Of a stretch of DNA of 64,000 bases, positions 1 to 10,800 are shown one piece after another. The stretch covers positions 97,793 to 161,792 of the forward strand of contig JAJZIY010000002.1 of NCBI GenBank assembly GCA_021828475.1, given 5' to 3'. The notes below the pieces were generated by a model. The model made no database searches and was not told the DNA's origin. It worked only from the letters and a program-made list of their open reading frames with translations. A program made the translations under genes and the position numbers. Numbering within the stretch: position 1 is the stretch's first letter; each line of letters starts with the position of its first letter. Source of the stretch: Actinomycetes bacterium (GTDB taxonomy: Bacteria; Actinomycetota; Acidimicrobiia; Acidimicrobiales; Palsa-688).

Positions 1-1292
1 CCGAGAACAACCGCCTCAGTGCCGATGTCGCCCGCCTGGAAGCAGTCCTCTGTCGGCTCGGGACGCTCACATCGCAGGTCGATGCCGAGGATCTGGCTTA
101 CGGCGTCACCGAGGTGGCGCGAGACGTGACGGGTGCGCCTCTTGCCATGTTCGTGCCGGCCGAGGCCGCGGGCCCGCACGGCCCCTCGGTCGCGTGCGAC
201 GACGGCTTCCTGGCCGAGGCGCCCGAGCCCGCACGGGTCCCGCTGCTGGCGGGAGCGCTGTGGCGGGTCACGCCGCTGCGCATAGACGACGCCGCCGAAT
301 GGGACGCCGGGCAGCTCAACTACGGCCGCCTCTCGGACGGGCGCGCCCTGCGAAGCTGGGTGGGGGCCCCCGTGCGGTCCCGCTACGGTGACGCGCTGGG
401 CGTCCTCTTCGTCGCCCACCCCGAGCCCAACGCCTTCACCAGCAGGGAGGAGGACCTGGCCCAGGGCCTGGCCGCCCACCTTGGCGGCACTCTGGACAAC
501 CTGGCGCTGTTCCAGGAGCGCGCCCGCGTCGCCGGTGCACTGCAGCAGACCCTGCTCCCACCGGTGCTGCCCGACGTGCCCGGCTTGGAGGTGGCCGCCC
601 GCTACCGTCCGGCCAAGGCGCTGGCGCAGGTGGGTGGGGACTTCTACGACCTGTTCGAGGTCCGGCCCGGCGTGTGGGGCCTGCTGCTCGGCGACGTGTG
701 CGGCGTCGGCCCCGAGGCGGCGGCGCTCACGGGCATCGCCCGGTACGCGACCAGGGCGCTGGCAACCCAGGAGCGCTCTCCCGGGCGGGTGCTCCTGCAG
801 CTGAACGACACCCTGTTCCGCTTCGACCTGCAGGACAAGTTCTGTACTGCCATCTACGCCGAACTGAGGCCCAAGGACGGCGACATCCATGTGACCATCG
901 CCAACGGCGGCCATCCCTACCCCTTCCTCATGAGGTCCGACGGCCACGTCGAGGAGCTGATGGTCCAGGGGACCCTGCTCGGCCTCGTGCCCCAGATCAC
1001 CGTCGACGAGCACGAGATCATCCTCGGCCCCGGCGACATAATGGTCGCCTACACCGATGGGATCATCGAGGCTCGCGATCCAGACGGCAACATGTTCGCC
1101 TCCGAAGGCGTCGCCGGGGTGCTCCCCCAGTGCGCCGGTGGCCACGCGTCCTCGATCGCCCGCCGCCTCGAGCTCGCGGTGCTCGAGCACCAGGCCGGCG
1201 GGACTTCCGACGACATGGCCATCGTCGTCCTGCAGAACACCGGGCAGGGGCAGGGCGCTGGCCGGGCCGGGGGGCGGCGCAGGAAGGGCTGA
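1..1292 (+). CDS. GAF + SpoIIE-type PP2C serine phosphatase (5' end outside window)
   Basis: The reading frame is open from base 3, so the N-terminus lies outside the window; the GTG at 114 is only an internal codon. The first visible residues look like the end of a coiled coil (ENNRLSADVARLEAVL). A GAF-like sensor domain follows, then a PP2C/SpoIIE phosphatase domain from about base 540 to 1235. The metal-binding motifs are visible as VGGDFYDLF, GDVCGVGPEAA, YTDGIIEA and SDDMAIVVL. Family knowledge: such RsbU-like proteins dephosphorylate STAS anti-anti-sigma factors in partner-switching modules. A STAS protein and an anti-sigma kinase lie at 20.0-20.9 kb, but no link between them is shown by the sequence. 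A short basic tail ends the protein. Confidence 0.9.
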   Translation, partial: ENNRLSADVARLEAVLCRLGTLTSQVDAEDLAYGVTEVARDVTGAPLAMFVPAEAAGPHGPSVACDDGFLAEAPEPARVPLLAGALWRVTPLRIDDAAEWDAGQLNYGRLSDGRALRSWVGAPVRSRYGDALGVLFVAHPEPNAFTSREEDLAQGLAAHLGGTLDNLALFQERARVAGALQQTLLPPVLPDVPGLEVAARYRPAKALAQVGGDFYDLFEVRPGVWGLLLGDVCGVGPEAAALTGIARYATRALATQERSPGRVLLQLNDTLFRFDLQDKFCTAIYAELRPKDGDIHVTIANGGHPYPFLMRSDGHVEELMVQGTLLGLVPQITVDEHEIILGPGDIMVAYTDGIIEARDPDGNMFASEGVAGVLPQCAGGHASSIARRLELAVLEHQAGGTSDDMAIVVLQNTGQGQGAGRAGGRRRKG

Positions 1293-1303
1293 AGGTCGGC
1301 GGC

Positions 1304-1780
1304 GTGGCTGAGCGGTGGCGCCAGCCGTTCGCCTCCAGCGAGGCGGTGCGCCGACGGATGAGCGCGCAGCGCCGCGAGGGCACCGGGCCCGAGGTCGCCC
1401 TGCGCCACGAACTGCACGCTCTCGGCCTGCGCTACCGGCTCCACGTGGCGCCGGTGCCGTCGCTACGGCGCAAGGTCGACGTGGTCTTCAGCCGCGCCCG
1501 CCTAGCCGTCTTCGTCGACGGGTGCTTCTGGCACGGCTGCCCCGAGCACGGGCGGCGACATCATGGCGTCAACGGCTGGTACTGGCCTGACAAGATCGCG
1601 CGCAACCGGACGCGCGACCTCGACACCACGGCGCGCCTCGAGGCGGAGGGCTGGCGGGTCGTGCGGGTCTGGGAGCACGACCTCTCGTCCCCCGCCGGCA
1701 CCCGCGCCGTCGCCTTGGAGATCAGGGCACTCTGGCAACGGGCTACCGGAGGCGGCGCCCCACCGTCCGGGCAACTATGA
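1304..1780 (+). CDS. vsr: Very short patch repair endonuclease (Vsr)
   Basis: This 158-residue protein has the full Vsr layout: RREGTGPEVALRHELHALGL near the start, the LRRKVDVVFSRARLAVFVDG beta strands with catalytic Asp residues, the zinc-site stretch FWHGCPEH, and RVWEHDL at the end. Vsr nicks the strand carrying the T of a T:G mismatch made by deamination of 5-methylcytosine. I chose the GTG at 1304 because GVAERWRQPF matches the usual Vsr N-terminus and GAAGG lies 9 nt upstream. No cytosine methyltransferase is visible nearby, so its partner must be elsewhere or absent. The last 6 bases overlap the end of the convergent protease gene. Confidence 0.9.
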   Translation: MAERWRQPFASSEAVRRRMSAQRREGTGPEVALRHELHALGLRYRLHVAPVPSLRRKVDVVFSRARLAVFVDGCFWHGCPEHGRRHHGVNGWYWPDKIARNRTRDLDTTARLEAEGWRVVRVWEHDLSSPAGTRAVALEIRALWQRATGGGAPPSGQL

Positions 1781-3436
1781 CGGGGGCCCGCTCGCCAGGG
1801 TGACCGTGCCGGTGTGCGACGCGCCCTGGGCGTCGGTCCAGGTGATCGACGCCTTCTGGCCGGGATGGTAGGGCACCAGTAGGCGTGTCAACTGCGCGCC
1901 ACTGGTCAGCGGCCGCCCGCCGAAACTGGTGATCGTCGAGCCACTGGTGACGCCTGCGGCACTGGCGGGGGAACCGCCGATGACCTGGGACACCGGCACC
2001 CCTCTGACTGGCACGGTCGTGGTGGCACCCACACCACCCAAGGGGTTGGTGGACGCACTGGACAACCCGATCATCACCCCCAGAAAGGCCGTCGGGCCCA
2101 CATGGACGACGCTGTTGCCGCTGCCCGACCGGATGACCCCGGCGATGGCGCTGGCCTGGGAAATGGGTATGGCGTAGCCCTGGTTGCCCTGCGCCGAGAA
2201 ACTGAAGCTGTCGGAAGCGGCCGTGTCCATGCCGATGACCTGGCCCTGGCTGTCGACGAGCGGCCCGCCCGAGTCCCCCGACTGGATGTTGGCGTTGACC
2301 TCGATCAGCCCCGAGAGGCTCTCCGACCCGCCCGTCAGAGCGTCGGACGCATTGATCGACTGGTCGAGGGCCGTCACCGAGCCGCCGGCGCTGGTCGGGG
2401 TGCCGCCCGTCCCGCCGGCGTTGCCGATGGCCACCACGGCCTCGCCCGTTGAGGGCGGGCCCGTCGCCAGTGTCGCCGCAGCCAGGCCAGATGCCCCCTC
2501 GAGCTGCACCAGGGCGACGTCGTGGGTGTCGTCGTAGCCGACGACGGTGGCGGTGTAGGTCTGGCCATTGCCGACGTCGGTGGCCGTCAGCTTGGTCGAC
2601 TCGGCTATCACGTGGTTGTTGGTCAACACCAGCCCGTCCGAGCTGAGCACGATGCCCGTACCTGCGCCCGACTCGCCCTGGTAGTTGAAGGTCGAATTGA
2701 TGTCGACGACGGCCGGGTCCACCTTTGCCGCTATGGCCGACACATCGGAAGGGGCACCGGCTCCCTCGGTCGGCGTGGCCCCGCTACCCGCACCGGTCCC
2801 CCCGCCACCGAAGGACGGGAACAGGCCGCCGCTGCCATTGCCGCCCCCGACCGGGCTGGTGGTCGGCGTTGTCACCGGCGGCGACGCCTGGTTGGCGTTC
2901 GTTCCCGTGTTGCCGGGCCACACGGCGCGGCTCACGCCCGCGCCGGCGACAGCCGCAGCCACGACGACCAGTACAGCGGCGGCAACCCTCAGAGCACGCG
3001 CTCCCTGGGCGGGGGTGCCCGGCGCGCGCTGCCCGCTGTAAGGGTACGAATTGGTGGGTGGCCCGGGCGACCACGAGCAAGGCGCCTGCGGGGTGCCCGG
3101 CCCCGGGGTGCCCGGCCCCGGGCTGCCCGGCTGCGGGCTCCCGGCTTCGGGGTAGGCGTAGGGCGCCGCAGGTGCGGTCGGGTACCCGTAGGGCGCCTGA
3201 GCATGGACCGGAGCCTGCGGGGTGCCCGGCCTCGGGGAGCCATGGGGCCCGCCCTCTGCGCCGTGACCGGTGCCCGGGTACGTGCCAAGACTGGGCCCGG
3301 GGTGCCCGAAGGTACCCTGCGGCCACACCGGGCCGTGGTCGTGCCCCTCCACCGGGCCGGTGGGGGCGTCTGGACGCGCCGAAGCTTCACCCTCGCTCCG
3401 AGCCCACTCGGGGTGCTCGCTCATCATCCCCTCCAC
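1775..3436 (-). CDS. HtrA/DegP-like S1C serine protease with Pro/Gly-rich N-terminus and PDZ domain
   Basis: The 553-residue protein starts with about 145 Pro/Gly/Tyr-rich residues, presumably cytoplasmic. One membrane helix follows at about 149-169 (VAAAVLVVVAAAVAGAG), then a Gly/Ser/Thr linker. The trypsin-like domain has His275 (TNNHV), Asp306 (HDVAL) and Ser389 (GDSGG), and a PDZ domain occupies about 455-550. This is the actinobacterial membrane-anchored HtrA arrangement, with the protease outside the membrane degrading or chaperoning misfolded envelope proteins. A second Met (residue 5, base 3424) could be the true start. The gene lies downstream of a cyclophilin on the same strand, 129 nt away, so both may serve extracytoplasmic protein quality control. 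Confidence 0.92.
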   Translation of the reverse strand: MEGMMSEHPEWARSEGEASARPDAPTGPVEGHDHGPVWPQGTFGHPGPSLGTYPGTGHGAEGGPHGSPRPGTPQAPVHAQAPYGYPTAPAAPYAYPEAGSPQPGSPGPGTPGPGTPQAPCSWSPGPPTNSYPYSGQRAPGTPAQGARALRVAAAVLVVVAAAVAGAGVSRAVWPGNTGTNANQASPPVTTPTTSPVGGGNGSGGLFPSFGGGGTGAGSGATPTEGAGAPSDVSAIAAKVDPAVVDINSTFNYQGESGAGTGIVLSSDGLVLTNNHVIAESTKLTATDVGNGQTYTATVVGYDDTHDVALVQLEGASGLAAATLATGPPSTGEAVVAIGNAGGTGGTPTSAGGSVTALDQSINASDALTGGSESLSGLIEVNANIQSGDSGGPLVDSQGQVIGMDTAASDSFSFSAQGNQGYAIPISQASAIAGVIRSGSGNSVVHVGPTAFLGVMIGLSSASTNPLGGVGATTTVPVRGVPVSQVIGGSPASAAGVTSGSTITSFGGRPLTSGAQLTRLLVPYHPGQKASITWTDAQGASHTGTVTLASGPPS

Positions 3437-3565
3437 TCTTACCTGGATCGTCCTCCTACAGCGATCAGTGAAGGCCCTGGGCCTGTGACGTCGCTGAGCG
3501 GGCGCTGAAGCCCCCTCGAGCGCGGGCGCCGGCGCGTCCCGCTGCCGGCGAGCGCAGGCCCCCTG

Positions 3566-4120
3566 CTACTCGCTCTCCGTGATGGTCACGGACTCGATGA
3601 CCACCTGCTCGCGGGGCTTGCCCGAACCGGTGCCGATCGCGTCGATGGCCGCCACCACGTCAAGGCCGTTGACGACCTTGCCGAACAGAGAGTACTGGGG
3701 TGGTAGCCGCATGCCGTTGGGCCCGCTGATGACGAAGAACTGGCTGCCGTTGGTGTCAGGACCTGCGTTGGCCATGGCGAGCGAGCCCAGTTCGTAGCGG
3801 CCGGGCTTGGGCAGCTCGTCCTCGAAGCGGTACCCCGGGTTGCCCGTGCCCGTGCCCGTCGGGTCGCCGCCCTGGAGCACGAAGCCGGGTATGACCCGGT
3901 GGAAGACGATGCCCTCGAAGTAGTGGTAACGGGCCAGGAAGACGAAGTTGTTGACCGTCCTGGGGGCGCCCAGAGCGTCCAGGGCTATGACCATCTTGCC
4001 CTTGGAGGTGCTCATCTCGGCCCCGTAGCGCCGGGCGGTGTCGATGCACATAGGTGGCGGGCCGTCGAAGCGCTGGGTCTTGGGGCTCGATCCGTCGGGG
4101 GCTGGGCACGCTGTGGGCAT
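3566..4120 (-). CDS. Cyclophilin-type peptidyl-prolyl cis-trans isomerase
   Basis: The 184-residue protein carries the cyclophilin core: TVNNFVFLARYHYFEG, FHRVIPGFVLQGGDPTGTGTG and NGSQFF. The catalytic Arg is at about 75 and the Gln at 83. It has the bacterial PpiB-like length. No signal peptide is evident, so it probably acts in the cytoplasm on prolyl bonds of folding proteins, although a Cys-Pro rich N-terminal extension of about 24 residues precedes the domain. The start at 4120 gives full domain coverage; a Met at residue 24 is an alternative. It ends in IESVTITESE, typical for actinobacterial members. Confidence 0.93.
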   Translation of the reverse strand: MPTACPAPDGSSPKTQRFDGPPPMCIDTARRYGAEMSTSKGKMVIALDALGAPRTVNNFVFLARYHYFEGIVFHRVIPGFVLQGGDPTGTGTGNPGYRFEDELPKPGRYELGSLAMANAGPDTNGSQFFVISGPNGMRLPPQYSLFGKVVNGLDVVAAIDAIGTGSGKPREQVVIESVTITESE

Positions 4121-4129
4121 GCCGCCCTG

Positions 4130-4205
4130 TCTAGCCGCCGACGGCGGCTACAGGTGGACCGCTACCGGTGCACGGCTGCGGGTGCACGGCTACGGGTGCA
4201 CGGCC
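4130..4205. repeat. Short imperfect tandem repeat between cyclophilin and DksA-like genes
   Basis: Copies of a GGTGCACGGCTACG-like unit (gtgcacggctgcg, gtgcacggctacg, gtgcacggcctgc) are seen in a row, preceded by a GCCGCCGACGGCGGC palindrome. Both flanking genes run on the minus strand, so the palindrome lies in the 5' region of the cyclophilin gene. No function is evident. Confidence 0.5.
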
Positions 4206-4212
4206 TGCGAAC

Positions 4213-4608
4213 CTAAAGATCGCCGGTACGGGCGGGCCGGGTGACGCCCCCCTCCGCCATCTGCTGGTGCTCCAGGCAAAACCTGGCCGAGGGTACCGCC
4301 TCGAGCCTTTCCTCGCCGATGGGACCTCCGCAGGCCTCACACAGCCCGTAGGTGCCCTGCTCCAGCCGGGTGAGCGCCGAGTCCACGTCGTCGAGGTCGG
4401 AGCGGATCTGCTCGAGCAGCGACTGATCGCGCTCCATTGTGAAGGTCTCCGTGCCGATGTCCGCCGGGTGCTGGTCGACGCTCGACAGCTCCCCGATGGC
4501 GACCCCCTCCGCCTGACCGACGAACCCGCCCGTGACCAGCGACTCCCGGGCGTCTATCAGGCGCTCGTGCTCCACGTCCAACCTCGACCTGATCTCCTGT
4601 TCGGTCAT
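4213..4608 (-). CDS. TraR/DksA-type zinc finger protein
   Basis: A 131-residue protein with an acidic helical N-terminal hairpin (about 1-85) and a C-terminal zinc finger: Cys90, Cys93, then RLEAVPSARF, Cys111 and His114. The fourth ligand is His instead of the Cys usual in E. coli DksA, which I have seen as a common actinobacterial variant. DksA/TraR proteins insert into the RNA polymerase secondary channel and change promoter kinetics in the stringent response. The DxxDxA tip of E. coli DksA is represented loosely by DLDDVDSAL at 71-79. The start ATG is preceded by AGAGG. Confidence 0.85.
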   Translation of the reverse strand: MTEQEIRSRLDVEHERLIDARESLVTGGFVGQAEGVAIGELSSVDQHPADIGTETFTMERDQSLLEQIRSDLDDVDSALTRLEQGTYGLCEACGGPIGEERLEAVPSARFCLEHQQMAEGGVTRPARTGDL

Positions 4609-4888
4609 ACCTCTGGCTTACCCGCCCCGCCGCCCCTGAAAGCCGGCGGGCGGCTGCCTGTCAACGACCCTACCGCGCTCCAGCGTGGATAGCCCGGCTG
4701 CGGCGTCCCGTCCACGGCCGCGGGCGCCGCGGGGCTCAGTCGCAGCTGCCTGGCTCGGGCTCCTCAGCTGCTCGGCCTCGCTGCCGATCGAAGCCCCGGG
4801 TTGCCGAGCGGCCGTAACGGACCGCGGGCCGCCGGCTAGAGGACCGAACAACCAACAGCCCGGGCCCCCTCAGGAGGGTTGAACCGCG

Positions 4889-7800
4889 ATGAACAGCCAG
4901 GGACGGCGCACCAGTGCGATGAGCGGGCGAGCAGGGGTACCTGCACGGGCGCGACACTGGGCGCACCTGCTCCTGAGCGTGCTCACGACAGCCGGCGGCC
5001 TGTACGCCGTCACCGCTGCGGTCGCGCCCGGCACGGCCTCGGCCACGGCTCCGAGCCTGGCCATGAGCATGCGCCAGGAGGACTTCCGCCAGTCCCAGCT
5101 GGACCAGCCCGGCGCCTGGCAACTACCCGCCCTCGCCTCGGGGGGAACCAACGTCGCCTGCCTCACCGCCTCCTCGTCCAGCGCACAGGCGCCTGTTCCC
5201 GGCTGCTCCGCCACGCCAGACTCGTCCGGCACCGGAGCGCTGCGCCTGACCGGGCCGGGCACCGGGCTGGAGGGAGGCATCGTCTCCTCCTCCCCCCTGC
5301 CGACAGGCTCGGGCCTGGACTTCACGTTCGACACCTACCAGTACGCCGGGCCGAGCACAACCGACCAGGGCGACGGCCTCTCGTTCTTCCTGGCCGCCGC
5401 CAACCCGACAGGCAGCGGCAGGCCCCCCGCCCTCGGACAACCCGGTGCCGGCCTCGGGTACTCCTCGACGTCCACCGGCGCAGGCATGAGCGACGCGTAC
5501 CTCGGGGTCGGTCTCGACGTCTACGGCAACTACACGACCCGCTCCGCTGACGGCAGCGGCTGCTCAGACCCCTCCTGGGCGGGGACCTCATCGCCCGTGC
5601 CCGACCAGGTGACCGTGCGTGGGCCAGGCTTCGGCCGCTCGGGGTACTGCCTGCTCTCGTCGAGCTCGGCCGACGGCGGGCTCAACGGGGCTCTCGCCTC
5701 GGGGACATCGCAGTCGCGGGCCGCGTCGCTGGTGCCCGTGGAGGTCGCCGTCAACCCGACGGGCTCTCCCGAGGGCACCCTCAGCGGGCTGCCTGTGCCG
5801 GCCTACTCCTACGTCGTAGCCGTTACGCCGCTGGGATCGGCCACCCAGGTCTTCTCCGGCACCCTGCCGTACGACACCTACCTGCCTGTCGGGGACGAGG
5901 CCTGGGCCTCGCCCACCACAGGGGTGCCTTACCAGGCCTACTTCGGCTTCGCCGCCTCCACGGGGGCCGCCTTCGACACCCACGAGATCAGCAACCTGGA
6001 GGTGGCCCCTCTCACCTCCACCTCCGCGCCGGTGCTCGGCCTGTCGCTCTCGGACGACGCCGCCCACGTGCTGGTGAAGGGCGCCACCGTGAACTACACG
6101 GCGAGCGGGCTGCTCTCGGGCACAGGCGGTGACGAGGCGGGCGCGCCCGTACTGCAATTGAGCTTCCCGGCCGGTCTCACCCCGGGGAACGCCGCCGGCA
6201 CGGCATGGTCGTGCTCGACCTACGCCACCACGGCCACCTGCGAATACAAGGGCCCGCTGCCCGTGAGCGCCGGGACCACCCTGCCACCCGTCACGTTGCC
6301 GGCAGTGGTGGCCACGAACGCGAGCGGGCCCCAGGTGGTGTCCGGCACACTGAGCGAGCCCGGGTCCGTCGGCGCGACAGCGACCGACGCCGGCGCGCTC
6401 GCGGCCACGGCCCCGTCCTCCCCTGTGCTCGGGCTCTCCCTCTACGACAGCGATGCGGGGCGCCTGGCGCAGGGCGGACAGGTCACCTACACCGTCGCCG
6501 CCAGGGCGTCGAGCGCCGCACCCGCTCCGGGGCCCAGCCCCGAGATCACCGTCGACCTGGGCACGGGTACGCAGGCCACCTCGGTCAGCGGGACGGGTTG
6601 GGCCTGTGGGTCGCTGCCCGCCACGACGCTCAGCTGCTCGTGGACCGGGGCTGCTCCGTCGCCCGGTACCGCTCTGGCGCCCCTACAGGTTTCGGCCGAC
6701 GTCGGTGCCGGCGCATCGGGGATCTCGGTCACGACGGCCGCGCTCACCGACGGCACAACCAGTGCCACGGCCTCCGACCCGGGCATCGTCGCGTCGCTGC
6801 CAGAGCTCCGCCTCTCCGTCTCGGACAGCTCGTCCGGGAAGCTCTCACCCCGCTCCGGTGTCGTGTACACCGTTGCAGCCAACGAGGTGGGGACGTCGGC
6901 GGCAGAGACCTCGGCACCCGTGGTCACGGTCCAGTTCCCACCGGCGCTGACGGCTGTCTCGCAGGACACCTCCACCAGCAACGAGTGGGCCTGTACCGCA
7001 ACCGCCACCGCTCCGGCACTGAGCGAAACCTGCACCTACCAGGGCGCTCTGCCTATATCGGGGAGCGCGCTGCAACCGGTCGTCTTCGACACCACCGTCA
7101 AGGGCCTCGCCACCGGTTACACGGCCGACGTCGCCGCCTCGGTGGTCAGCCCCGAGACGGGGCCTGCCACAGCGGACGACTACGCCCGGGTCAACGCCCC
7201 TCCGGCGCCCAACTTCTCAATCAGCACGTCGGCGCCCCCGACGACGCGGGGCTCCTACCAACTGTCCGTCGACGGCTTCGTCCTCTCGAGCGGGGGCACG
7301 GACTCGGCCGGCGCCGCCCTGGAGGTGACACTGCCTGGCGACGAGGTCTTCGCCGGCACCCCCAGCGCCGCCGGCTGGTCCTGCTCCCTGCCTGCTGCGG
7401 CCCGCCTCGCCTGCACCACAACCGGGCCGTTCGGGAGCGGGACGCCGCTGCCGGCCCTCGCCGCCGACGTCCAGCCGCGTGGTACCGGCCTGCACACAGC
7501 CCAGCTGGTCCTGAGCGACACCGGGGACGGGGCCTTCAGCGTTTCCACGTCGTCCACGACGGTGTCAGTGCCCCCGGTGCTGGGCCTGAGCACGGCCGGC
7601 GCGCCTACCAAGGGCTCGGCCGGCAGCACCTTCCAACTGCCGGTCACGGCCTCGACCGAGAGCTCGGGCGGCGAGGCGTACAACGACCTGTCACTGCGCG
7701 CCGACCTGTCCGGGCCGGCCACGATCACATCGGTGCCGGCAGCCACGGGGTGGGCCTGCTCGCTCGGCGGTGGCTCGCAACACCTCACCTGCACCTACGC

Positions 7801-10800
7801 CGTCACCGCCACAAGTCCCCTACCGCCGGGCTATCACCCGGCCCCGCTGTCGCTGCCCGTGCGCGCGTCAGCCAATGCCACGGGGACTCTGATGGCCACC
7901 TTCACGCTGAGCGACGCCGGTGACGGTGCCACGGCGGTCACCCAGGCCGTGCCCGTGGCCTTCAGCACCACGCCCACCATGGCCCTCTCGGCCACCGCCC
8001 CGGCCGGGGTCTCGGCTGGGACGACCTACGCCCTTGCGGTGTCTCCCGGCGTCGGGACCGCCGGAGGGCCCGCCTACTCCGAGCCCGCCCTCATGGTGAC
8101 GCTGCCGCCCGGTCAGACGGTCACCCCGGCCGGGCTGGACGCTCCGGGGTGGCAGTGCACGGTGGCACCCGGCGGAGGAAGCTTCGCCTGCGTCTCGACC
8201 GCCTCGCTGCCCGTCGGCGGGGGCTCGTCCCTGGGCGACGTCGCCGCCACCGTGGCCGTGGCGCCCAGGGCACGCGGCCTGTCCACGGTGCAGGCCAGCC
8301 TGTCAGATACGCCCGACGGGGCCCTGAGCGCCCTCGCCGCCGTGCCCGTCGACGTGACCCCCCCTCCGGCTCTGGCACTGGCCATGTCCGGAGCCCCGGC
8401 CAACGCCTACATCGGCACCACCTACCAACTGCACCTGAGCCCCGGCACGACCTCCGCCGGGGGGCCGGCCTACCACGCCGCCCGACTGACGGTCGCACTA
8501 CCCGATGGCGAAACCCTCGCTCCGGTACCTTCGCCGGCCGGCTGGTCCTGCTCGGCACCCTCGGCAGGACAGCTCACCTGCACCTCGACGGCGCCCACAC
8601 CGACCGGCCCCGGCAGTCTGGGGGCCTTCAGCGCCCAGGTCGCGGTCGGCCCCGGCACCCCGGCTGCCGTTACGGTCACGGCCACCCTCTCCGACGCCCT
8701 CGACGCTGCGGCACCGCAAACCGTGACCAGCAGCGGGTCCGCCTCAGCCCTCCCTCAGCTCAGCCTGCAGGCCGGCGGCACGCCGCAGGAGGCGCCCGAA
8801 GGAAGCAGCTACGAGCTGTCACTCACTGCGGCACTACTGGGCACGGGAGGGCCGGCGCACAGCCCGCTCTCGCTGTCGGTGACCCTGCCCGGCGGTGAGA
8901 CGTTCGGCACGGTGCCTGCAACTCCCGGATGGTCCTGCATGCTGGCGGCGGCCGGCGCCGCCCTCGACTGCACCCCGACCTCCGCTCCACCGCTGTCCGC
9001 ACCGTCCAACCTGCCCACACTGGACGTGCCCGTGCAGGTCGGGGCCAAGGCGTGGGGCACTCTCACCACTGTCGCGACCCTTTCCGACGGAGGCGACGGG
9101 GCCACCCCGGTGACGGTCACGCCCGCCGTGGCCGTCACCTCCAGCGGCCCCAGCGTGATGCCCCTCCCCGTGGTCACCGTCTCCACCACGACCACCACGA
9201 CGCTGCCCACAACCACGACGCTGCCCACAACCACGACGACGGCTCCGGGCAGCGCCACGACTGTCCCGGGCACGCCAACGTCGACCACCACGCCGGCCTA
9301 CGGCACCACGACGACGACGGCTCCGGCAACGTCCACCACGACCGTTTCGTCGACGACCACCACCGTGACCGGTGGGGGCAGGGCAGGCACAGGCCCGCAA
9401 CAGCCGACCGTCCTGCCTGCGGTCCTGCAGCTGTCGCTGACAGCGCCCAGGAGCGCGCCGGCCGGTGGCCACTTCACCCTGGCTGTGGCCGCCACGCTGG
9501 CGGCCAAGGGCGGCCCGGCGTACCACGGAGCAAGCTTCAGCCTCGACCTGCCAGTCGGCCTGCGCTTCGCCGGGGCTCCCACACAGGCGGGTTGGTCCTG
9601 CGGTACCTCCGCCGCCGGCACCGTGCTCGTGTGCACCTGGAGCGGCCACGTACCCGTGGCCGCCGGGAGCGGCATGGGGACCGTGCGCGCCATGGTGGAC
9701 GTGGCCAAGTCGGCAGCGGGCACCGCCATCGTGAAGGGCACCCTCACGGACACGCCGGATGCCGCCCGCCCGACGACCGCCTCCGCTGCCATACGGATAG
9801 CCCAACCCCGGCAGCGGAAATCGCGCAAGAAGAAGCCGGCGCACCCGAAGAAGAGCCACGGCAAGAAGCCGGCGCACCCCAAGAAGGGCCACGGCAAGAA
9901 GGGCCACGGCAAGAAGGGCCACGGCAAGAAGCCGGCGCACCCCAAGAAGGGCCACGGCAAGAAGGGCCACGGCGAGGGCAAGGGCGCCAAGAGCACGCCG
10001 GCGAAGCTCTTCGGGTACCGCCTGGCCGCCTCGGACGGGGGTGTGTTCGCCTTCGGGAACGCACGCTTCTCGGGCTCCTGCGACGTGAAGCGCAAGCCCT
10101 GCGGCGCCTTCAAGGTCCCGCGGGTCACCGGCACCGCCAATGCCCCGGGGACACGCGGCTACTGGCTGGTCGCCACCACCGGAGGCGTGTTCAGCTTCGG
10201 AGGTGCCCACTTCCACGGCTCCTGTCCCGAGGTGCGCGAGCCGTGCGGCCGGCTGTCGTCGCCCGTCGTGGGAATGGCGGCGACCCCTGACGGGGGCGGC
10301 TACTGGCTGGCGTCGGCCTCCGGCTCGGTGTACGCCTTCGGCAACGCTCGCAACTTCGGGTCCTGTGCCCGCGACACCCGCGTGTGCCGGGCCCAGCACT
10401 CCCGCGTCGTCGGGATCGCCTCGACCCCGGACGGCCGCGGGTACTGGCTGGCCGCAGCCAACGGCAGCGTCTGGGCGTTCGGCGATGCCAGCCGGACGCT
10501 GCCCTGCCACACCTCGGCCAAAGCGTGCGGCCGGGTGATCGGCCACGTCGTCGCCATCACGGCCACCAGGTCGGGCCGGGGCTACTGGCTCACAGGGTCG
10601 ACCGGTCGTGTGCTGGCCTTTGGCAACGCCAGGTTCCTGGGCGACGCCTACAGCACCGGCCTGGTGGCCAGGCACCGGCTGAAGGCGGCGGTGGTGGCCA
10701 TGAGCGCCATGGCGAACGGCAAGGGCTACTGGCTGGCCTGTGCCAACGGGGTGGTCGTGGCGCTGAAGGCGGCCCGCTTCGTCGGCGACATACAGACCAC

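Noticed and set aside
2522..3508. Plus-strand frame of 328 residues opposite the HtrA-like gene
   Set aside because: It is an antisense shadow with Arg/Pro/Ala-rich low-complexity translation and no domain; the minus-strand gene has clear catalytic motifs.
9830..9973. Regular repeats as a CRISPR array
   Set aside because: The units are contiguous, without spacers, and code for KKPAHPKKGHG-type peptide inside a gene.
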